Shown piece after piece: positions 10,131 through 23,016 of a stretch of 64,000 nt of DNA (position 1 is its first letter; every line of letters begins with the position of its first letter). The translations under genes were made by a program, and so were the position numbers. The notes under the pieces are model-generated. The model was not told the DNA's origin. It did no database searches and worked only from the letters and a program-made list of their open reading frames with translations. The stretch comes from Buttiauxella brennerae ATCC 51605 (GTDB lineage: Bacteria > Pseudomonadota > Gammaproteobacteria > Enterobacterales > Enterobacteriaceae), in assembly GCF_001654925.1 (NCBI RefSeq), contig NZ_LXER01000029.1, forward strand, positions 186,001-250,000, in the 5' to 3' direction.

Positions 10131-11564
10131 ATGCGATTTTTTAGATTTGTCATTGGATTGACCAGTGCTGTGGTGTTTACCGTTCAGGCTGCCAACGTAG
10201 AAAACTATACCTCCCAGTTGCCTGCGGGCGCGAATCTGGCTTTGATGGTACAAAAAATCGGTGCACCTGCCCCGTTAATTGACTATCACAGTCAACAGAT
10301 GGCGCTGCCCGCAAGTACCCAAAAAGTGATTACGGCTCTGGCGGCGTTACTCCAGTTAGGCCCAGACTTCAGGTTTAACACCACTCTTGAAAGCCATGCG
10401 CAAGTCAGTAATGGCGTGTTGCAAGGTGACCTTATTGCGCGATTTGGTGGCGATCCAACGTTAAAACGCCAGGATATTCGCAATATGGTCGCGGTTCTGA
10501 AGAAGTCAGGTGTTCAGCAAATTCAGGGAAATGTGTTGGTCGACACCTCTGTTTTTGCCAGCCATGACAAAGCGCCGGGCTGGCCGTGGAACGATATGAC
10601 GCAGTGTTTTAGCGCCCCACCTGCTGCCGCTATTGTTGACCGTAACTGTTTCTCTATTTCGCTTTACAGCGCCCCTAAACCTGACGATTTAGCGTTCATT
10701 CGCGTCGCTTCTTACTATCCTGTGGTGATGTTCAGCCAGGTTCGCACGCTCGCTAAGGGTTCTCCTGACGCACAATATTGCGAACTGGATGTCGTCCCGG
10801 GAGACTTGAATCGCTTTACGCTAACCGGTTGTATGACACAACGTGCCGATCCACTTCCGTTGGCCTTCGCAATACAGGATGGAGCCAGTTACGCAGGTGC
10901 GATTTTGAAAGCCGAGCTCAAAGAGGCGGGAATCAGCTACAGCGGAACCTTATTGCGCCAGACGCAATCCAATACACCCGGAACGGTTATCGCCAGCAAG
11001 CAATCGGCTCCACTGCACGATTTGCTAAAGGTCATGCTCAAGAAATCAGACAACATGATTGCCGATACTGTCTTTCGCACCATCGGCCATAACCGTTTTG
11101 GCGTGCCGGGAACATGGCGTTCCGGGGCTGATGCTGTCCGCCAAATTTTGCGGCAGAAAGCAGGTGTAGATCTTGGTAACAGTATTGTGGTCGACGGTTC
11201 AGGGTTGTCTCGTCACAACCTGATTTCCCCTGCAACCATGATGCAGGTTTTGCAGTACATCGCCCAGAATGACACCGAGCTTAACTTCATCTCAATGCTA
11301 CCGTTGGCAGGTTATGACGGCTCGTTACAGTATCGTGCTGGTCTGCATCAGGCAGGCGTTGACGGGAAAGTTTCTGCCAAAACAGGTTCGCTGCAAGGGG
11401 TGTATAACCTTGCTGGATTTATCACGACTGCCAGCGGCCAACGTATGGCCTTTGTGCAATATTTGTCAGGCTACGCTGTAGAGCCTGCCGACCAACGTAA
11501 CCGTCGTATCCCATTAGTGCGCTTTGAAAGCCGGCTCTATAAGGATATCTACCAGAATAATTGA
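10131..11564 (+). CDS. dacB: D-alanyl-D-alanine carboxypeptidase/endopeptidase PBP4
   Basis: PBP4 is a periplasmic class C penicillin-binding protein that trims and cleaves peptidoglycan cross-links. The 477-residue precursor has a signal peptide ending near VQAANVE (residue 20). It has the active-site motifs SxxK (Ser62, STQK), SDN (KKSDNMI) and KTG (SAKTGS), with the family's large insertion between the first two. It is divergent from greA. Only 3 bases separate its stop from the basR start, so transcription of basRS probably includes dacB. Confidence 0.98.
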   Translation: MRFFRFVIGLTSAVVFTVQAANVENYTSQLPAGANLALMVQKIGAPAPLIDYHSQQMALPASTQKVITALAALLQLGPDFRFNTTLESHAQVSNGVLQGDLIARFGGDPTLKRQDIRNMVAVLKKSGVQQIQGNVLVDTSVFASHDKAPGWPWNDMTQCFSAPPAAAIVDRNCFSISLYSAPKPDDLAFIRVASYYPVVMFSQVRTLAKGSPDAQYCELDVVPGDLNRFTLTGCMTQRADPLPLAFAIQDGASYAGAILKAELKEAGISYSGTLLRQTQSNTPGTVIASKQSAPLHDLLKVMLKKSDNMIADTVFRTIGHNRFGVPGTWRSGADAVRQILRQKAGVDLGNSIVVDGSGLSRHNLISPATMMQVLQYIAQNDTELNFISMLPLAGYDGSLQYRAGLHQAGVDGKVSAKTGSLQGVYNLAGFITTASGQRMAFVQYLSGYAVEPADQRNRRIPLVRFESRLYKDIYQNN

Positions 11565-11567
11565 GTT

Positions 11568-12230
11568 ATGAAACTGCTAATAGTTGAAGACGATTTACTG
11601 TTACGGGAAGGCCTGGTGCTGGCAATGAACAGCGAAGGTTATGCTCTTGATTGCGCCACGACCGCTGCCGAAGCGGATGCACTGATCGAAAGTGGTGAAT
11701 ACGGCATGGTCATTCTTGATCTGGGCCTGCCCGATAAAGACGGTGCCACTTTGCTAAAGCAATGGCGTCGCCGTAGTATCAGCACGCCCGTGTTGATACT
11801 CACGGCGCGCGATGCACTCGAAGACCGTGTGAATGGGCTGGATTCAGGTGCAGATGACTATCTGGTCAAACCCTTCGCGCTCGCCGAATTGCAAGCCCGG
11901 ACACGAGCACTAATCCGCCGCTACCAGGGGCAAAGCGATAACCTCCTGCAACATGATGATCTGACGCTCAACCTGCAAACTCAGCAAGTGTTGTTACAAG
12001 GTCTGCCGGTAGAAATCACGCCGAAAGAGTTCGCGTTACTGACTCGCTTGATGATGCGTATCGGGCAAACCGTGCACCGTGAAACATTGCAGCAGGATAT
12101 CTATAGCTGGCAGGACGATCCGGGCTCAAATACGCTTGAAGTGCATATCCATAATCTGCGTCGCAAGTTAGGAAAAGACAGAATCAAAACCGTTCGTGGT
12201 GTTGGCTATCGACTGGAGAGTCGTGCATGA
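11568..12230 (+). CDS. basR: Response regulator, BasR/PmrA family
   Basis: This is an OmpR-type response regulator of 220 residues. The receiver domain has acidic residues ED at 7-8, phospho-acceptor Asp51 (ILDLGLPD) and Lys in DDYLVKPFALAEL. The winged-helix domain ends with LEVHIHNLRRKLGK and TVRGVGYRL. It is clearly closer to E. coli BasR than to QseB in what I can recall (VILDLGLPDKDG, PKEFALLTRLM, VHRE). BasR/PmrA controls lipid A modification genes. It lies 3 nt after dacB and overlaps basS by 4 nt. No eptA gene is beside it. Confidence 0.85.
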   Translation: MKLLIVEDDLLLREGLVLAMNSEGYALDCATTAAEADALIESGEYGMVILDLGLPDKDGATLLKQWRRRSISTPVLILTARDALEDRVNGLDSGADDYLVKPFALAELQARTRALIRRYQGQSDNLLQHDDLTLNLQTQQVLLQGLPVEITPKEFALLTRLMMRIGQTVHRETLQQDIYSWQDDPGSNTLEVHIHNLRRKLGKDRIKTVRGVGYRLESRA

Positions 12231-13285
12231 ACAGTATGCGTCAGCGGCTGATGATCCTCCTTGCGCTTATTCTTCTATTTTTTCAATTAATTAGTGTTAT
12301 CTGGCTGTGGCATGAAAGCCGTGAGCAAATCAGTTTTCTGGTGAGCGAAACGTTATCAGCCAAAGCGCGTAACCAGCACGTCGAAAAAGAAATTCGTGAA
12401 GCCATTGCTTCGTTACTGGTGCCTTCACTGGTGATGATTGGTTTCACCTTGTTCTTCTCATTCTGGGCGATTACCTGGATCACCCGTCCGCTAAACCGGC
12501 TTCGCACAAGCCTTGCTAATCGATCCGCTGATAATCTGTCACCTCTGCCTATGTATTCTGATATGGACGAGATGGCGGCCGTTACCACATCGCTCAATCA
12601 GCTACTCGCACGGCTGGACCACACGATTCAGCAGGAACGCTTGTTTACCGCAGATGCTGCGCATGAATTACGAACTCCGCTTGCGGGTATCCGACTGCAT
12701 CTTGAGTTGATGGTTAACTCAGGCGTTCAGCAAGCCCCTATGCTGCTGGAGCGCATTGACCAACTCATGCATACCATTGAACAGCTTCTGATGCTCTCAC
12801 GTGCTGGGCAGGCGCTGGCGAGCGGCCATTACGACACACTGAACTGGTCGCGCGACATCATTTCACCACTGAAAATGGAAATGGAAGAGATGGTCGCTTT
12901 ACGCCAACAGGAAATTATCTGGCCAAAAGAAAGTGAAAACATCGTTCAGGGTGATGCCGTGTTACTGCGACTGATGCTGCGTAACCTGCTGGAAAATGCA
13001 TCCCGCTACAGCCCTACTCACAGCACCATTACCGTTTCATTAACCGCTGAGGGTAAAGGTGCAACGCTTATGGTCTCTGATCAAGGGCCAGGCATTGGTG
13101 AACAGCACCGTCAGACGATTACTGATCCATTCCGGCGTATGGATCAACGTTATGGCGGCAGCGGGCTCGGGTTGAATATTGTGCAGCGTATTGTTCAGCT
13201 TCATAACGGGAAACTAGCGTTAGACAATGGTCCTGAAGAGAAAGGTCTTCAGGCGAGCTGTTGGATCCCTTCGCAAAACCAGTAA
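12227..13285 (+). CDS. basS: Sensor histidine kinase, BasS/PmrB family
   Basis: This membrane sensor kinase has 352 residues. Membrane segments are at about 10-28 and 65-86, enclosing a short periplasmic loop of about 35 residues. That loop holds two ExxE motifs (ESRE at 30-33, EIRE at 55-58), the kind that bind Fe(III) in Salmonella PmrB. HAMP follows, then His146 in AHELRTPLAG, an N box (LRNLLENASRYSP) and G boxes (DQGPGIG, GGSGLGLNIV). The LISVIWLWHES start strongly resembles E. coli BasS. It overlaps basR by an ATGA junction. Confidence 0.88.
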   Translation: MNSMRQRLMILLALILLFFQLISVIWLWHESREQISFLVSETLSAKARNQHVEKEIREAIASLLVPSLVMIGFTLFFSFWAITWITRPLNRLRTSLANRSADNLSPLPMYSDMDEMAAVTTSLNQLLARLDHTIQQERLFTADAAHELRTPLAGIRLHLELMVNSGVQQAPMLLERIDQLMHTIEQLLMLSRAGQALASGHYDTLNWSRDIISPLKMEMEEMVALRQQEIIWPKESENIVQGDAVLLRLMLRNLLENASRYSPTHSTITVSLTAEGKGATLMVSDQGPGIGEQHRQTITDPFRRMDQRYGGSGLGLNIVQRIVQLHNGKLALDNGPEEKGLQASCWIPSQNQ

Positions 13286-13295
13286 TTCACAAATA

Positions 13296-13327
13296 AAAAA
13301 AGGGCCGGAAAATTTCCGGCCCTTTCA
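13296..13327. terminator. Bidirectional terminator between basS and obgE
   Basis: GGGCCGGAAA and TTTCCGGCCC form a long stem flanked by A7 on the left and TTT on the right. It separates the convergent basS and obgE. Confidence 0.85.
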
Positions 13328-13338
13328 AAGATAACGTT

Positions 13339-15493
<2,155 letters not shown>

Positions 15494-15555
15494 GCTCTAA
15501 TCCTGCAACCCGAAATCTGAAGAAAATACTTCATTGATTTACCGGTCGCAGAATG

Positions 15556-15585
15556 TAAAAAGCCCCGCAACGTGTTGCGGGGCTT
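15556..15585 (-). terminator. Terminator after rpmA
   Basis: AAGCCCCGCAA pairs with TTGCGGGGCT on the minus strand, followed by TTTTTAC. It is 27 nt after the rpmA stop and separates the ribosomal genes from yhbE-obgE. Confidence 0.85.
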
Positions 15586-15611
15586 CTATCCGTTACCGGG
15601 ACGCGAAAAAC

Positions 15612-15869
<258 letters not shown>

Positions 15870-15887
15870 TTAATATGCTCCCCTGTA

Positions 15888-16256
<369 letters not shown>

Positions 16257-16460
16257 TCACAATAGGGCGCGAATATTACGCAAAACGAGAGCCTTTGACA
16301 AGCCCTGTCATTAAACAGAGTAGAAAAAAAACGCAACATCACACCAGCCGTTTATCTGCCTCGTTTTTTCAGTACAATCTGTACTACATTATTACTCCTC
16401 TACCCTCACGTGATTCCGTAAAGACATGTGGTAAACAGGACTTTAAGCCAGACTTTTGCG

Positions 16461-17432
16461 ATGAATTTAGAAAAAATTAATGAGTTAACCGCGCAAGATA
16501 TGGCGGGAGTCAATGCGGTCATCCTTGAGCAACTGAACTCAGATGTCCAATTGATCAATCAGTTAGGGTATTACATCGTCAGTGGCGGTGGTAAACGTAT
16601 CCGCCCGATGATTGCTGTTCTTGCAGCTCGGACACTCGGCTATCAGGGCAATGCGCATATCAATATTGCGGCCCTTATTGAGTTCATTCACACCGCAACA
16701 TTGCTCCATGATGATGTTGTCGATGAATCAGATATGCGTCGCGGTAAAGCAACGGCCAACGCAGCATTTGGCAATGCAGCCAGTGTTTTAGTGGGTGATT
16801 TTATTTATACCCGAGCCTTCCAGATGATGACGCAGCTCGGCTCACTCAAGGTTCTTGAGGTGATGTCCGAAGCGGTGAATGTGATTGCTGAAGGCGAAGT
16901 TCTGCAACTGATGAACTGCAATGACCCTGATATCACCGAAGAAAGTTATATGCGGGTGATTTACAGCAAAACAGCACGTTTATTCGAAGCGGCGGCCCAG
17001 TGTTCAGGTATTTTAGCCGGCGCAACGGAAGAACAAGAAAAAGCACTTCAGGATTATGGCCGTTACCTGGGAACGGCTTTCCAGCTTATCGACGACCTGC
17101 TGGATTACAGCGCTGATGGGCAAACTTTGGGTAAAAATGTCGGTGATGACCTTAACGAAGGCAAGCCAACTCTCCCTCTGCTGCATGCCATGCGTAACGG
17201 AAATGCTGAGCAAGCAAAAATGATCCGCGAAGCTATTGAGCAAGGAAACGGGCGTCATTTGCTGCAACCCGTGTTAGATGCAATGACTGCATGTGGTTCC
17301 CTGGAATGGACGCAACTGCGTGCAGAGCAAGAAGCGGATAAAGCAATTTCAGCACTGGATATTTTGCCTGAAAGCGAACACAAAGAAGCGTTAATTGCTC
17401 TGGCTCACATGTCAGTTCAACGCGATCGCTAA
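16461..17432 (+). CDS. ispB: Octaprenyl diphosphate synthase
   Basis: IspB makes the octaprenyl side chain of ubiquinone and menaquinone and is essential in E. coli. The 323-residue protein has the two Asp-rich motifs LLHDDVVDESDMRRG and LIDDLLDY, and GGKRIRPM near the N-terminus. The ATG at 16461 (MNLEKINELTAQDM) gives exactly the E. coli length; an upstream in-frame start adds 11 unconserved residues. It is divergent from rplU. Confidence 0.98.
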   Translation: MNLEKINELTAQDMAGVNAVILEQLNSDVQLINQLGYYIVSGGGKRIRPMIAVLAARTLGYQGNAHINIAALIEFIHTATLLHDDVVDESDMRRGKATANAAFGNAASVLVGDFIYTRAFQMMTQLGSLKVLEVMSEAVNVIAEGEVLQLMNCNDPDITEESYMRVIYSKTARLFEAAAQCSGILAGATEEQEKALQDYGRYLGTAFQLIDDLLDYSADGQTLGKNVGDDLNEGKPTLPLLHAMRNGNAEQAKMIREAIEQGNGRHLLQPVLDAMTACGSLEWTQLRAEQEADKAISALDILPESEHKEALIALAHMSVQRDR

Positions 17433-17663
17433 TCTTTTCAGCGCGTCTGTTAAAGGCGCGCTAAGTTTCCAATAAAATCTCTCTACAATCTCACCAAAGC
17501 CTTCAGCAACTCCCTATACCAATCTGTTTTCATTGATTTTCACTCACTTTGTGTGGATTAACACAGATTTGGTTTTTTACGTTTTAATTGGAATCTTTTG
17601 ACTCATTGCTATGTTATAAATTCAGTTGAGCAATCCAGTAAAAGTATCGGCACAGGGAGAAAC

Positions 17664-17927
17664 ATGGAAAGTAAACAATCTGACTGGCACCCGGCAGATA
17701 TCATCGCAGGGCTACGCAAACGTGGAACATCACTGGCAGCTGAATCAAGAAAAGCAGGTCTGAGTTCATCAACACTGGCAAACGCGTTGTCGCGTCCGTG
17801 GCCGAAGGGTGAGTTAATTATCGCTCAGGCACTGGATACCTCGCCCTGGGTGATTTGGCCATCGCGGTACTACGATCCACAAACCAACCAGTTTATTGAC
17901 CGTTCAGGTTTGATGCGTAAACGATAA
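17664..17927 (+). CDS. sfsB: Ner/Nlp-type DNA-binding transcriptional regulator SfsB
   Basis: This 87-residue protein has a helix-turn-helix of the phage Ner type (ADIIAGLRKRGTSLAAESRKAG, LSSSTLANAL). The motif PWPKGELIIAQAL and the C-terminal PWVIWPSRYYD match E. coli SfsB/Nlp, which was linked to maltose metabolism genes. The ATG at 17664 has GGGAGA six bases upstream. The end is a few residues shorter than the E. coli protein. It is convergent with murA. Confidence 0.93.
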   Translation: MESKQSDWHPADIIAGLRKRGTSLAAESRKAGLSSSTLANALSRPWPKGELIIAQALDTSPWVIWPSRYYDPQTNQFIDRSGLMRKR

Positions 17928-17956
17928 AAAAACCGGGCATGCCCGGTTTCTTTTAT
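17924..17956. terminator. Bidirectional terminator between sfsB and murA
   Basis: AACCGGGC and GCCCGGTT pair around AT, with A6 on the left and TTCTTTTATTTTT on the right. It serves the convergent sfsB and murA. Confidence 0.85.
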
Positions 17957-17971
17957 TTTTAATGGCGATAT

Positions 17972-19252
<1,281 letters not shown>

Positions 19253-19293
19253 CTATTAAATGCAAATCGTTACAACCCGCCGTGGCGAATTGC

Positions 19294-19548
19294 TCAAAAA
19301 CCATTAAGTTTACGATCGCGATCCCACTCTTGCGGAGTGTAGGTCTTGATGGAAACCGCATGAATACGGTTATCAGCAATCAGTTCCATCAATGGCGCAT
19401 AAACTGTTTGTTGCTTCTTCACGCGACTTAACTCGGCGAATAACTCACCCACCGCAATCACCTGAAAATGGCTACCATCGCCTGAGACGTGGACTTCCTG
19501 GAGGGGCAGTGCGTTCATCAGCACTGTCTGAATTTCATGATTTTCCAT
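19294..19548 (-). CDS. ibaG: BolA-family acid-stress protein IbaG
   Basis: IbaG is an 84-residue BolA-like protein; the family binds Fe-S clusters with monothiol glutaredoxins. It has the conserved region [19 protein letters not shown] and C-terminal helix [15 protein letters not shown]. The ATG at 19548 ([14 protein letters not shown]) matches the E. coli start. It lies between mlaB and murA, with a terminator-like hairpin before it. Confidence 0.95.
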   Translation of the reverse strand: MENHEIQTVLMNALPLQEVHVSGDGSHFQVIAVGELFAELSRVKKQQTVYAPLMELIADNRIHAVSIKTYTPQEWDRDRKLNGF

Positions 19549-19618
19549 GGGATATAATTCGTCGGTTAAGGAAACAAGCCACACATCTTAGAGGAAAGTG
19601 GCGTTGTCTTAAATAAGC

Positions 19619-19649
19619 AAAAAGCCCCTGATCTCAATAGATCAGGGGC
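19619..19649 (-). terminator. Terminator after mlaB
   Basis: On the minus strand GCCCCTGATCT pairs with AGATCAGGGGC, followed by TTTTTGCTTATTT. It lies 25 nt past the mlaB stop and 70 nt before ibaG, so ibaG-murA probably has its own promoter or depends on readthrough. Confidence 0.8.
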
Positions 19650-19673
19650 AATGATAGTAACGCTATGAAAACA

Positions 19674-19976
19674 TTAGCCTGCAAAAGCAGGAAGGATGTC
19701 TTCTGGCAGGTTATAAAGTTTGGTTAGCGTCTGTAAATTATCGCTGGCGCCCTGCAGTTCAATCTCAACGTTTTGGCGTCTGACAAAGGCCACAAGATGA
19801 ATCAAAAGCGCGACACCTGAAGTATCAACACGCGATAATCCCGAAAGATTAAGAACCTTAATACCTGCCATGATTTGCTCACGCTGGTTCCATAAAGGCC
19901 CCACCGTATCGCTATCTAACTCACCCGCCAGATGCAGCGTTGCTGCTTCACGCTGCCAGTTAAGTTCGCCCGCCAT
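19674..19976 (-). CDS. mlaB: STAS-domain protein MlaB of the phospholipid ABC transporter
   Basis: MlaB is the small cytoplasmic STAS subunit that binds MlaF and is needed for MlaFEDB stability and activity. The 100-residue protein has the STAS core LNLSGLSRVDTSGVALLIHLV, including the conserved Thr (DTSG), and ends YNLPEDILPAFAG. Its ATG overlaps the mlaC stop (TAATG). Confidence 0.95.
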   Translation of the reverse strand: MAGELNWQREAATLHLAGELDSDTVGPLWNQREQIMAGIKVLNLSGLSRVDTSGVALLIHLVAFVRRQNVEIELQGASDNLQTLTKLYNLPEDILPAFAG

Positions 19977-20605
19977 TACTTTTTCGTTTCCAGAGTAATA
20001 GGCAGTTTAGAGATTGATTGCAGCTGAGCCGTCAAACCATCGATGCCTTTGGTGCGCAGGATATCACTCCACTCATTTTGCTTAGTGGTAATCATGCTGA
20101 CACCTTCTGCAATCATGTCGTAAGCCTGCCAGTTGCCTGTCTGGGTATTTTTACGCCACTGGAAATCAAGACGAACTGGAGGACGGCCGTTTGGATCAAC
20201 GATAGTCACACGAATCGCCAGAATAGTGGCATCACCCAAAGGCTGCTCAGGTGCGATTTGGTAGGATTGCCCGTTATACATGGCAAGTGCCTGACCATAT
20301 GCTTGTTTCAGGTACTCTTCAAACGCTTTGAAGTAGGCGTCGCGCTGCGCAGGCGTTGCGTCTTTATAATAGCGACCTAAAACCAGTGCACCCGCATATT
20401 TCACCTGCACATATGGCAGCAGTTCCTGACCAACAATGTCACGCAGATAGTTTGGGTTCTGACGAATTTTAGGTTGTTCGGTTTTCAGACGATCAAAAGT
20501 TTTTTGCGCCGCTTCGCCCATCAGTTTGTATGGGTTACTTTGATCCGCAGCATTCGCCAGTGGTGCGATAACCAGCATGGCAATCATAATAAGTCGTTTA
20601 AACAT
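19976..20605 (-). CDS. mlaC: Periplasmic phospholipid-binding protein MlaC
   Basis: MlaC shuttles phospholipid between the outer-membrane MlaA-porin complex and inner-membrane MlaFEDB. The 209-residue precursor has a signal peptide ending PLANA (residue 19), then the MlaC domain with [23 protein letters not shown] and [34 protein letters not shown] precedes the ATG. It is between mlaD and mlaB. Confidence 0.97.
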   Translation of the reverse strand: MFKRLIMIAMLVIAPLANAADQSNPYKLMGEAAQKTFDRLKTEQPKIRQNPNYLRDIVGQELLPYVQVKYAGALVLGRYYKDATPAQRDAYFKAFEEYLKQAYGQALAMYNGQSYQIAPEQPLGDATILAIRVTIVDPNGRPPVRLDFQWRKNTQTGNWQAYDMIAEGVSMITTKQNEWSDILRTKGIDGLTAQLQSISKLPITLETKK

Positions 20606-20623
20606 AAAACTTTTCCTCTTAGA

Positions 20624-21175
20624 TTAGTGCGTGGTGCCGGGCTGTGGCGCTGCACTATTTTTCTCTGAATCCTGCGATGAGGAATCCCCTGAGTTCTGAT
20701 TATCGGAATTACCGCTTTTATACAAGAATTGGCCAATCAGGTCTTCCAGCACCAAGGCTGATTTCGTGTCCTGAATCGTGCCGCCCTCTTTAAGGATAGA
20801 TGAACCGAGTTCAGGGTCATCAAAACCGAGGTTCAGCGCAAGGTATTGCTCACCCAGCAAACCTGAAGTGCGGATAGCAAGCGAACTGGTATCCGGGATA
20901 TGGTCATAGCGTTGTTCAATATCCAGAGTCACGCGAGGTAAGTATGTTTTCGGATCAAGAGTGATGTCATCAACACGGCCAATCACCACGCCACCAAGGC
21001 GCAATGGAGAACCGTTTTTCAGGCTACCGATGTTATCAAACGTCGCGTAAACCCGGTACGTCGGCTCACTGCGCAGTGAAGTGACGTTTGCCACTTTCAG
21101 ACATAAAAAGACAATGGCAGCCAGCGCGATAATCAGAAATGCCCCAACCCCAGTTTCAAATTTCTTAGTTTGCAT
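20624..21175 (-). CDS. mlaD: MCE-domain protein MlaD of the phospholipid ABC transporter
   Basis: MlaD forms a hexameric MCE ring in the periplasm, anchored by one membrane helix (about residues 8-27), that receives lipid from MlaC. The 183-residue protein has the MCE core YRVYATFDNIGSLKNGSPLRLGGVVIGRVDDI and ends in a low-complexity Ser/Asp tail. The ATG at 21175 (MQTKKFETGVG) matches the E. coli start. It is 4 nt after mlaE. Confidence 0.97.
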   Translation of the reverse strand: MQTKKFETGVGAFLIIALAAIVFLCLKVANVTSLRSEPTYRVYATFDNIGSLKNGSPLRLGGVVIGRVDDITLDPKTYLPRVTLDIEQRYDHIPDTSSLAIRTSGLLGEQYLALNLGFDDPELGSSILKEGGTIQDTKSALVLEDLIGQFLYKSGNSDNQNSGDSSSQDSEKNSAAPQPGTTH

Positions 21176-21179
21176 GAAC

Positions 21180-21962
21180 TTAATTCCCAAACATCAGTGC
21201 AGTGAGCACAAAATCCAACCCCAAAACGGCCAGTGAAGCGTGCACAACGGTTCTTGTTGTTGCCCGGCTAATCCCTGCGGACGTAGGAATAGCATCATAG
21301 CCATTGAATAGTGCAATCCAGGTTACTGTTATCGCGAACACCACGCTCTTGATAACACAGTAAATCAGATCGGTACGCCAGTTGACGGCATCTTGCATCG
21401 CCGACCAGAAGAAACCGGCATCGATTCCCTTCCAGTTCACGCCGACCAGTGCGCCACCCCAAATACCCACGGCAACAAAAATAAGCGTCAGCAATGGCAA
21501 TGAAATGACACCAGCCCAAAAGCGAGGAGACACAACGCGGCGTAAAGGATCAACCGCCATCATTTCCATGCTGGAAAGCTGTTCTGTCGCCTTCATTAAG
21601 CCAATTTCTGCGGTCAGAGCAGAACCTGCACGCCCGGCGAACAATAACGCGGCCACAACAGGGCCCAACTCCCGCAACAATGACAAAGCAACCAACATGC
21701 CCAGACTTGATTCTGCACTATAGGTTGTCAGCACCAGGTAGCCTTGCAGGCCAAGCACCATGCCAATGAACAAACCGGAAACCACGATAATCAGCAGCGA
21801 TAATACGCCGACGTTATACAACTGACGAATCAGCAGTGGCGCGTGTTTGCGGAACTCAGGTTTCCCCACCAGCGCATTAAAAAGCATTATCCCGGCCCGG
21901 CCGAATGACGCGCAGGTTTTCAGTCCCCGCCGCCCGAACGATGCCAGTGCATTAAAGAGCAT
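21180..21962 (-). CDS. mlaE: Phospholipid ABC transporter permease MlaE
   Basis: MlaE is the membrane subunit of MlaFEDB. The 260-residue protein has five to six hydrophobic segments and the permease motif [42 protein letters not shown], which forms the coupling helix to the ATPase. It lies 7 nt after mlaF and 4 nt before mlaD. Confidence 0.97.
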   Translation of the reverse strand: MLFNALASFGRRGLKTCASFGRAGIMLFNALVGKPEFRKHAPLLIRQLYNVGVLSLLIIVVSGLFIGMVLGLQGYLVLTTYSAESSLGMLVALSLLRELGPVVAALLFAGRAGSALTAEIGLMKATEQLSSMEMMAVDPLRRVVSPRFWAGVISLPLLTLIFVAVGIWGGALVGVNWKGIDAGFFWSAMQDAVNWRTDLIYCVIKSVVFAITVTWIALFNGYDAIPTSAGISRATTRTVVHASLAVLGLDFVLTALMFGN

Positions 21963-21969
21963 GAGTCAC

Positions 21970-22785
21970 TTAACTCCCTGTTTTTGATAATAGGTCATTC
22001 CGATAATCCGTTGCCGGATAGCGGAACGGTACAGGCCCATCGGCAATACCATCGAGGAACTGACGTACTCGTGGGTCGCTATTTTCACGCAAGCCTGTAG
22101 GCGTCCCTTCAGCCACAATGTGCTGATCTGCAACAATATAGGCGTAATCGGCAATGCTCAGCACTTCAGGCACGTCGTGTGAAACCACGATACAGGTGAC
22201 GCCCAGAGCGCTGTTTAATTCGGAAATCAATTTGACCAGCACACCCATGGTAATCGGGTCCTGACCAACGAATGGCTCATCGAACATAATGAGATCGGGT
22301 TCGAGTGCAATGGAGCGAGCAAGCGCTGCTCGTCGGGCCATACCACCAGACAGTTCGTTAGGCATCAGTTTAGCCGCGCCACGCAATCCCACCGCCTCAA
22401 GTTTCATCATGACGGTGCTATGCAGCAACTCTTCCGGCAAACGGCGATGCTCGCGAAGCGGGTAAGCGACGTTCTCAAAAACATTGAGATCGGTAAACAA
22501 CGCGCCGGACTGAAATAACATGCTCATGCGTTTACGAACGTTGTACAAACGCGAACGCGACATTGCCGGTACGTTTTCACCGTCAAACAGGATTTCACCA
22601 CTATCCGGCTGAATTTGACCGCCAATCAGCCGCAGCAGTGTCGTCTTACCGATTCCTGAAGGACCCATTATGGCGGTAATTTTGCCACGAGGCACGTTCA
22701 GCGAAATATTGTCAAAGATGCGCCGAGTGCCGCGGGTAAACGTCACACCGCGAATTTCGACCAGATTCGTCTGCGTCTGGCTCAT
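21970..22785 (-). CDS. mlaF: Phospholipid ABC transporter ATPase MlaF
   Basis: MlaF energises lipid transport that keeps phospholipids out of the outer leaflet of the outer membrane. The 271-residue protein has Walker A GPSGIGKTT, the signature LSGGMARRAALARS, Walker B LIMFDEPFVGQD and the H-loop SHDVPEV. Two ATGs are adjacent (22788, 22785); the second has the better spacing from AGGAAA. The C-terminal DGIADGPVPFRYPATDY contacts the partner subunit in the E. coli structure. It is divergent from yrbG. Confidence 0.97.
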   Translation of the reverse strand: MSQTQTNLVEIRGVTFTRGTRRIFDNISLNVPRGKITAIMGPSGIGKTTLLRLIGGQIQPDSGEILFDGENVPAMSRSRLYNVRKRMSMLFQSGALFTDLNVFENVAYPLREHRRLPEELLHSTVMMKLEAVGLRGAAKLMPNELSGGMARRAALARSIALEPDLIMFDEPFVGQDPITMGVLVKLISELNSALGVTCIVVSHDVPEVLSIADYAYIVADQHIVAEGTPTGLRENSDPRVRQFLDGIADGPVPFRYPATDYRNDLLSKTGS

Positions 22786-23016
22786 CATCTTTCCTTTTAT
22801 CAATTTCACGGACCAGGTATTGAATGGGAACACCGCCCCAACCCAACATTTTTACAGAATAGTACCTGCTCCAGGTAGCAAAAACTGGCATTTGTTTTAC
22901 TTTTCTGCCACATAAAGTCAGAATTAAGAATTCCTACCATAGCCTACAGAACTGTATGCTCCGCCGGCACTTTCACAGCGCAAGACCGGCGATTATACCT
23001 GAATAAAGGATTTTGC

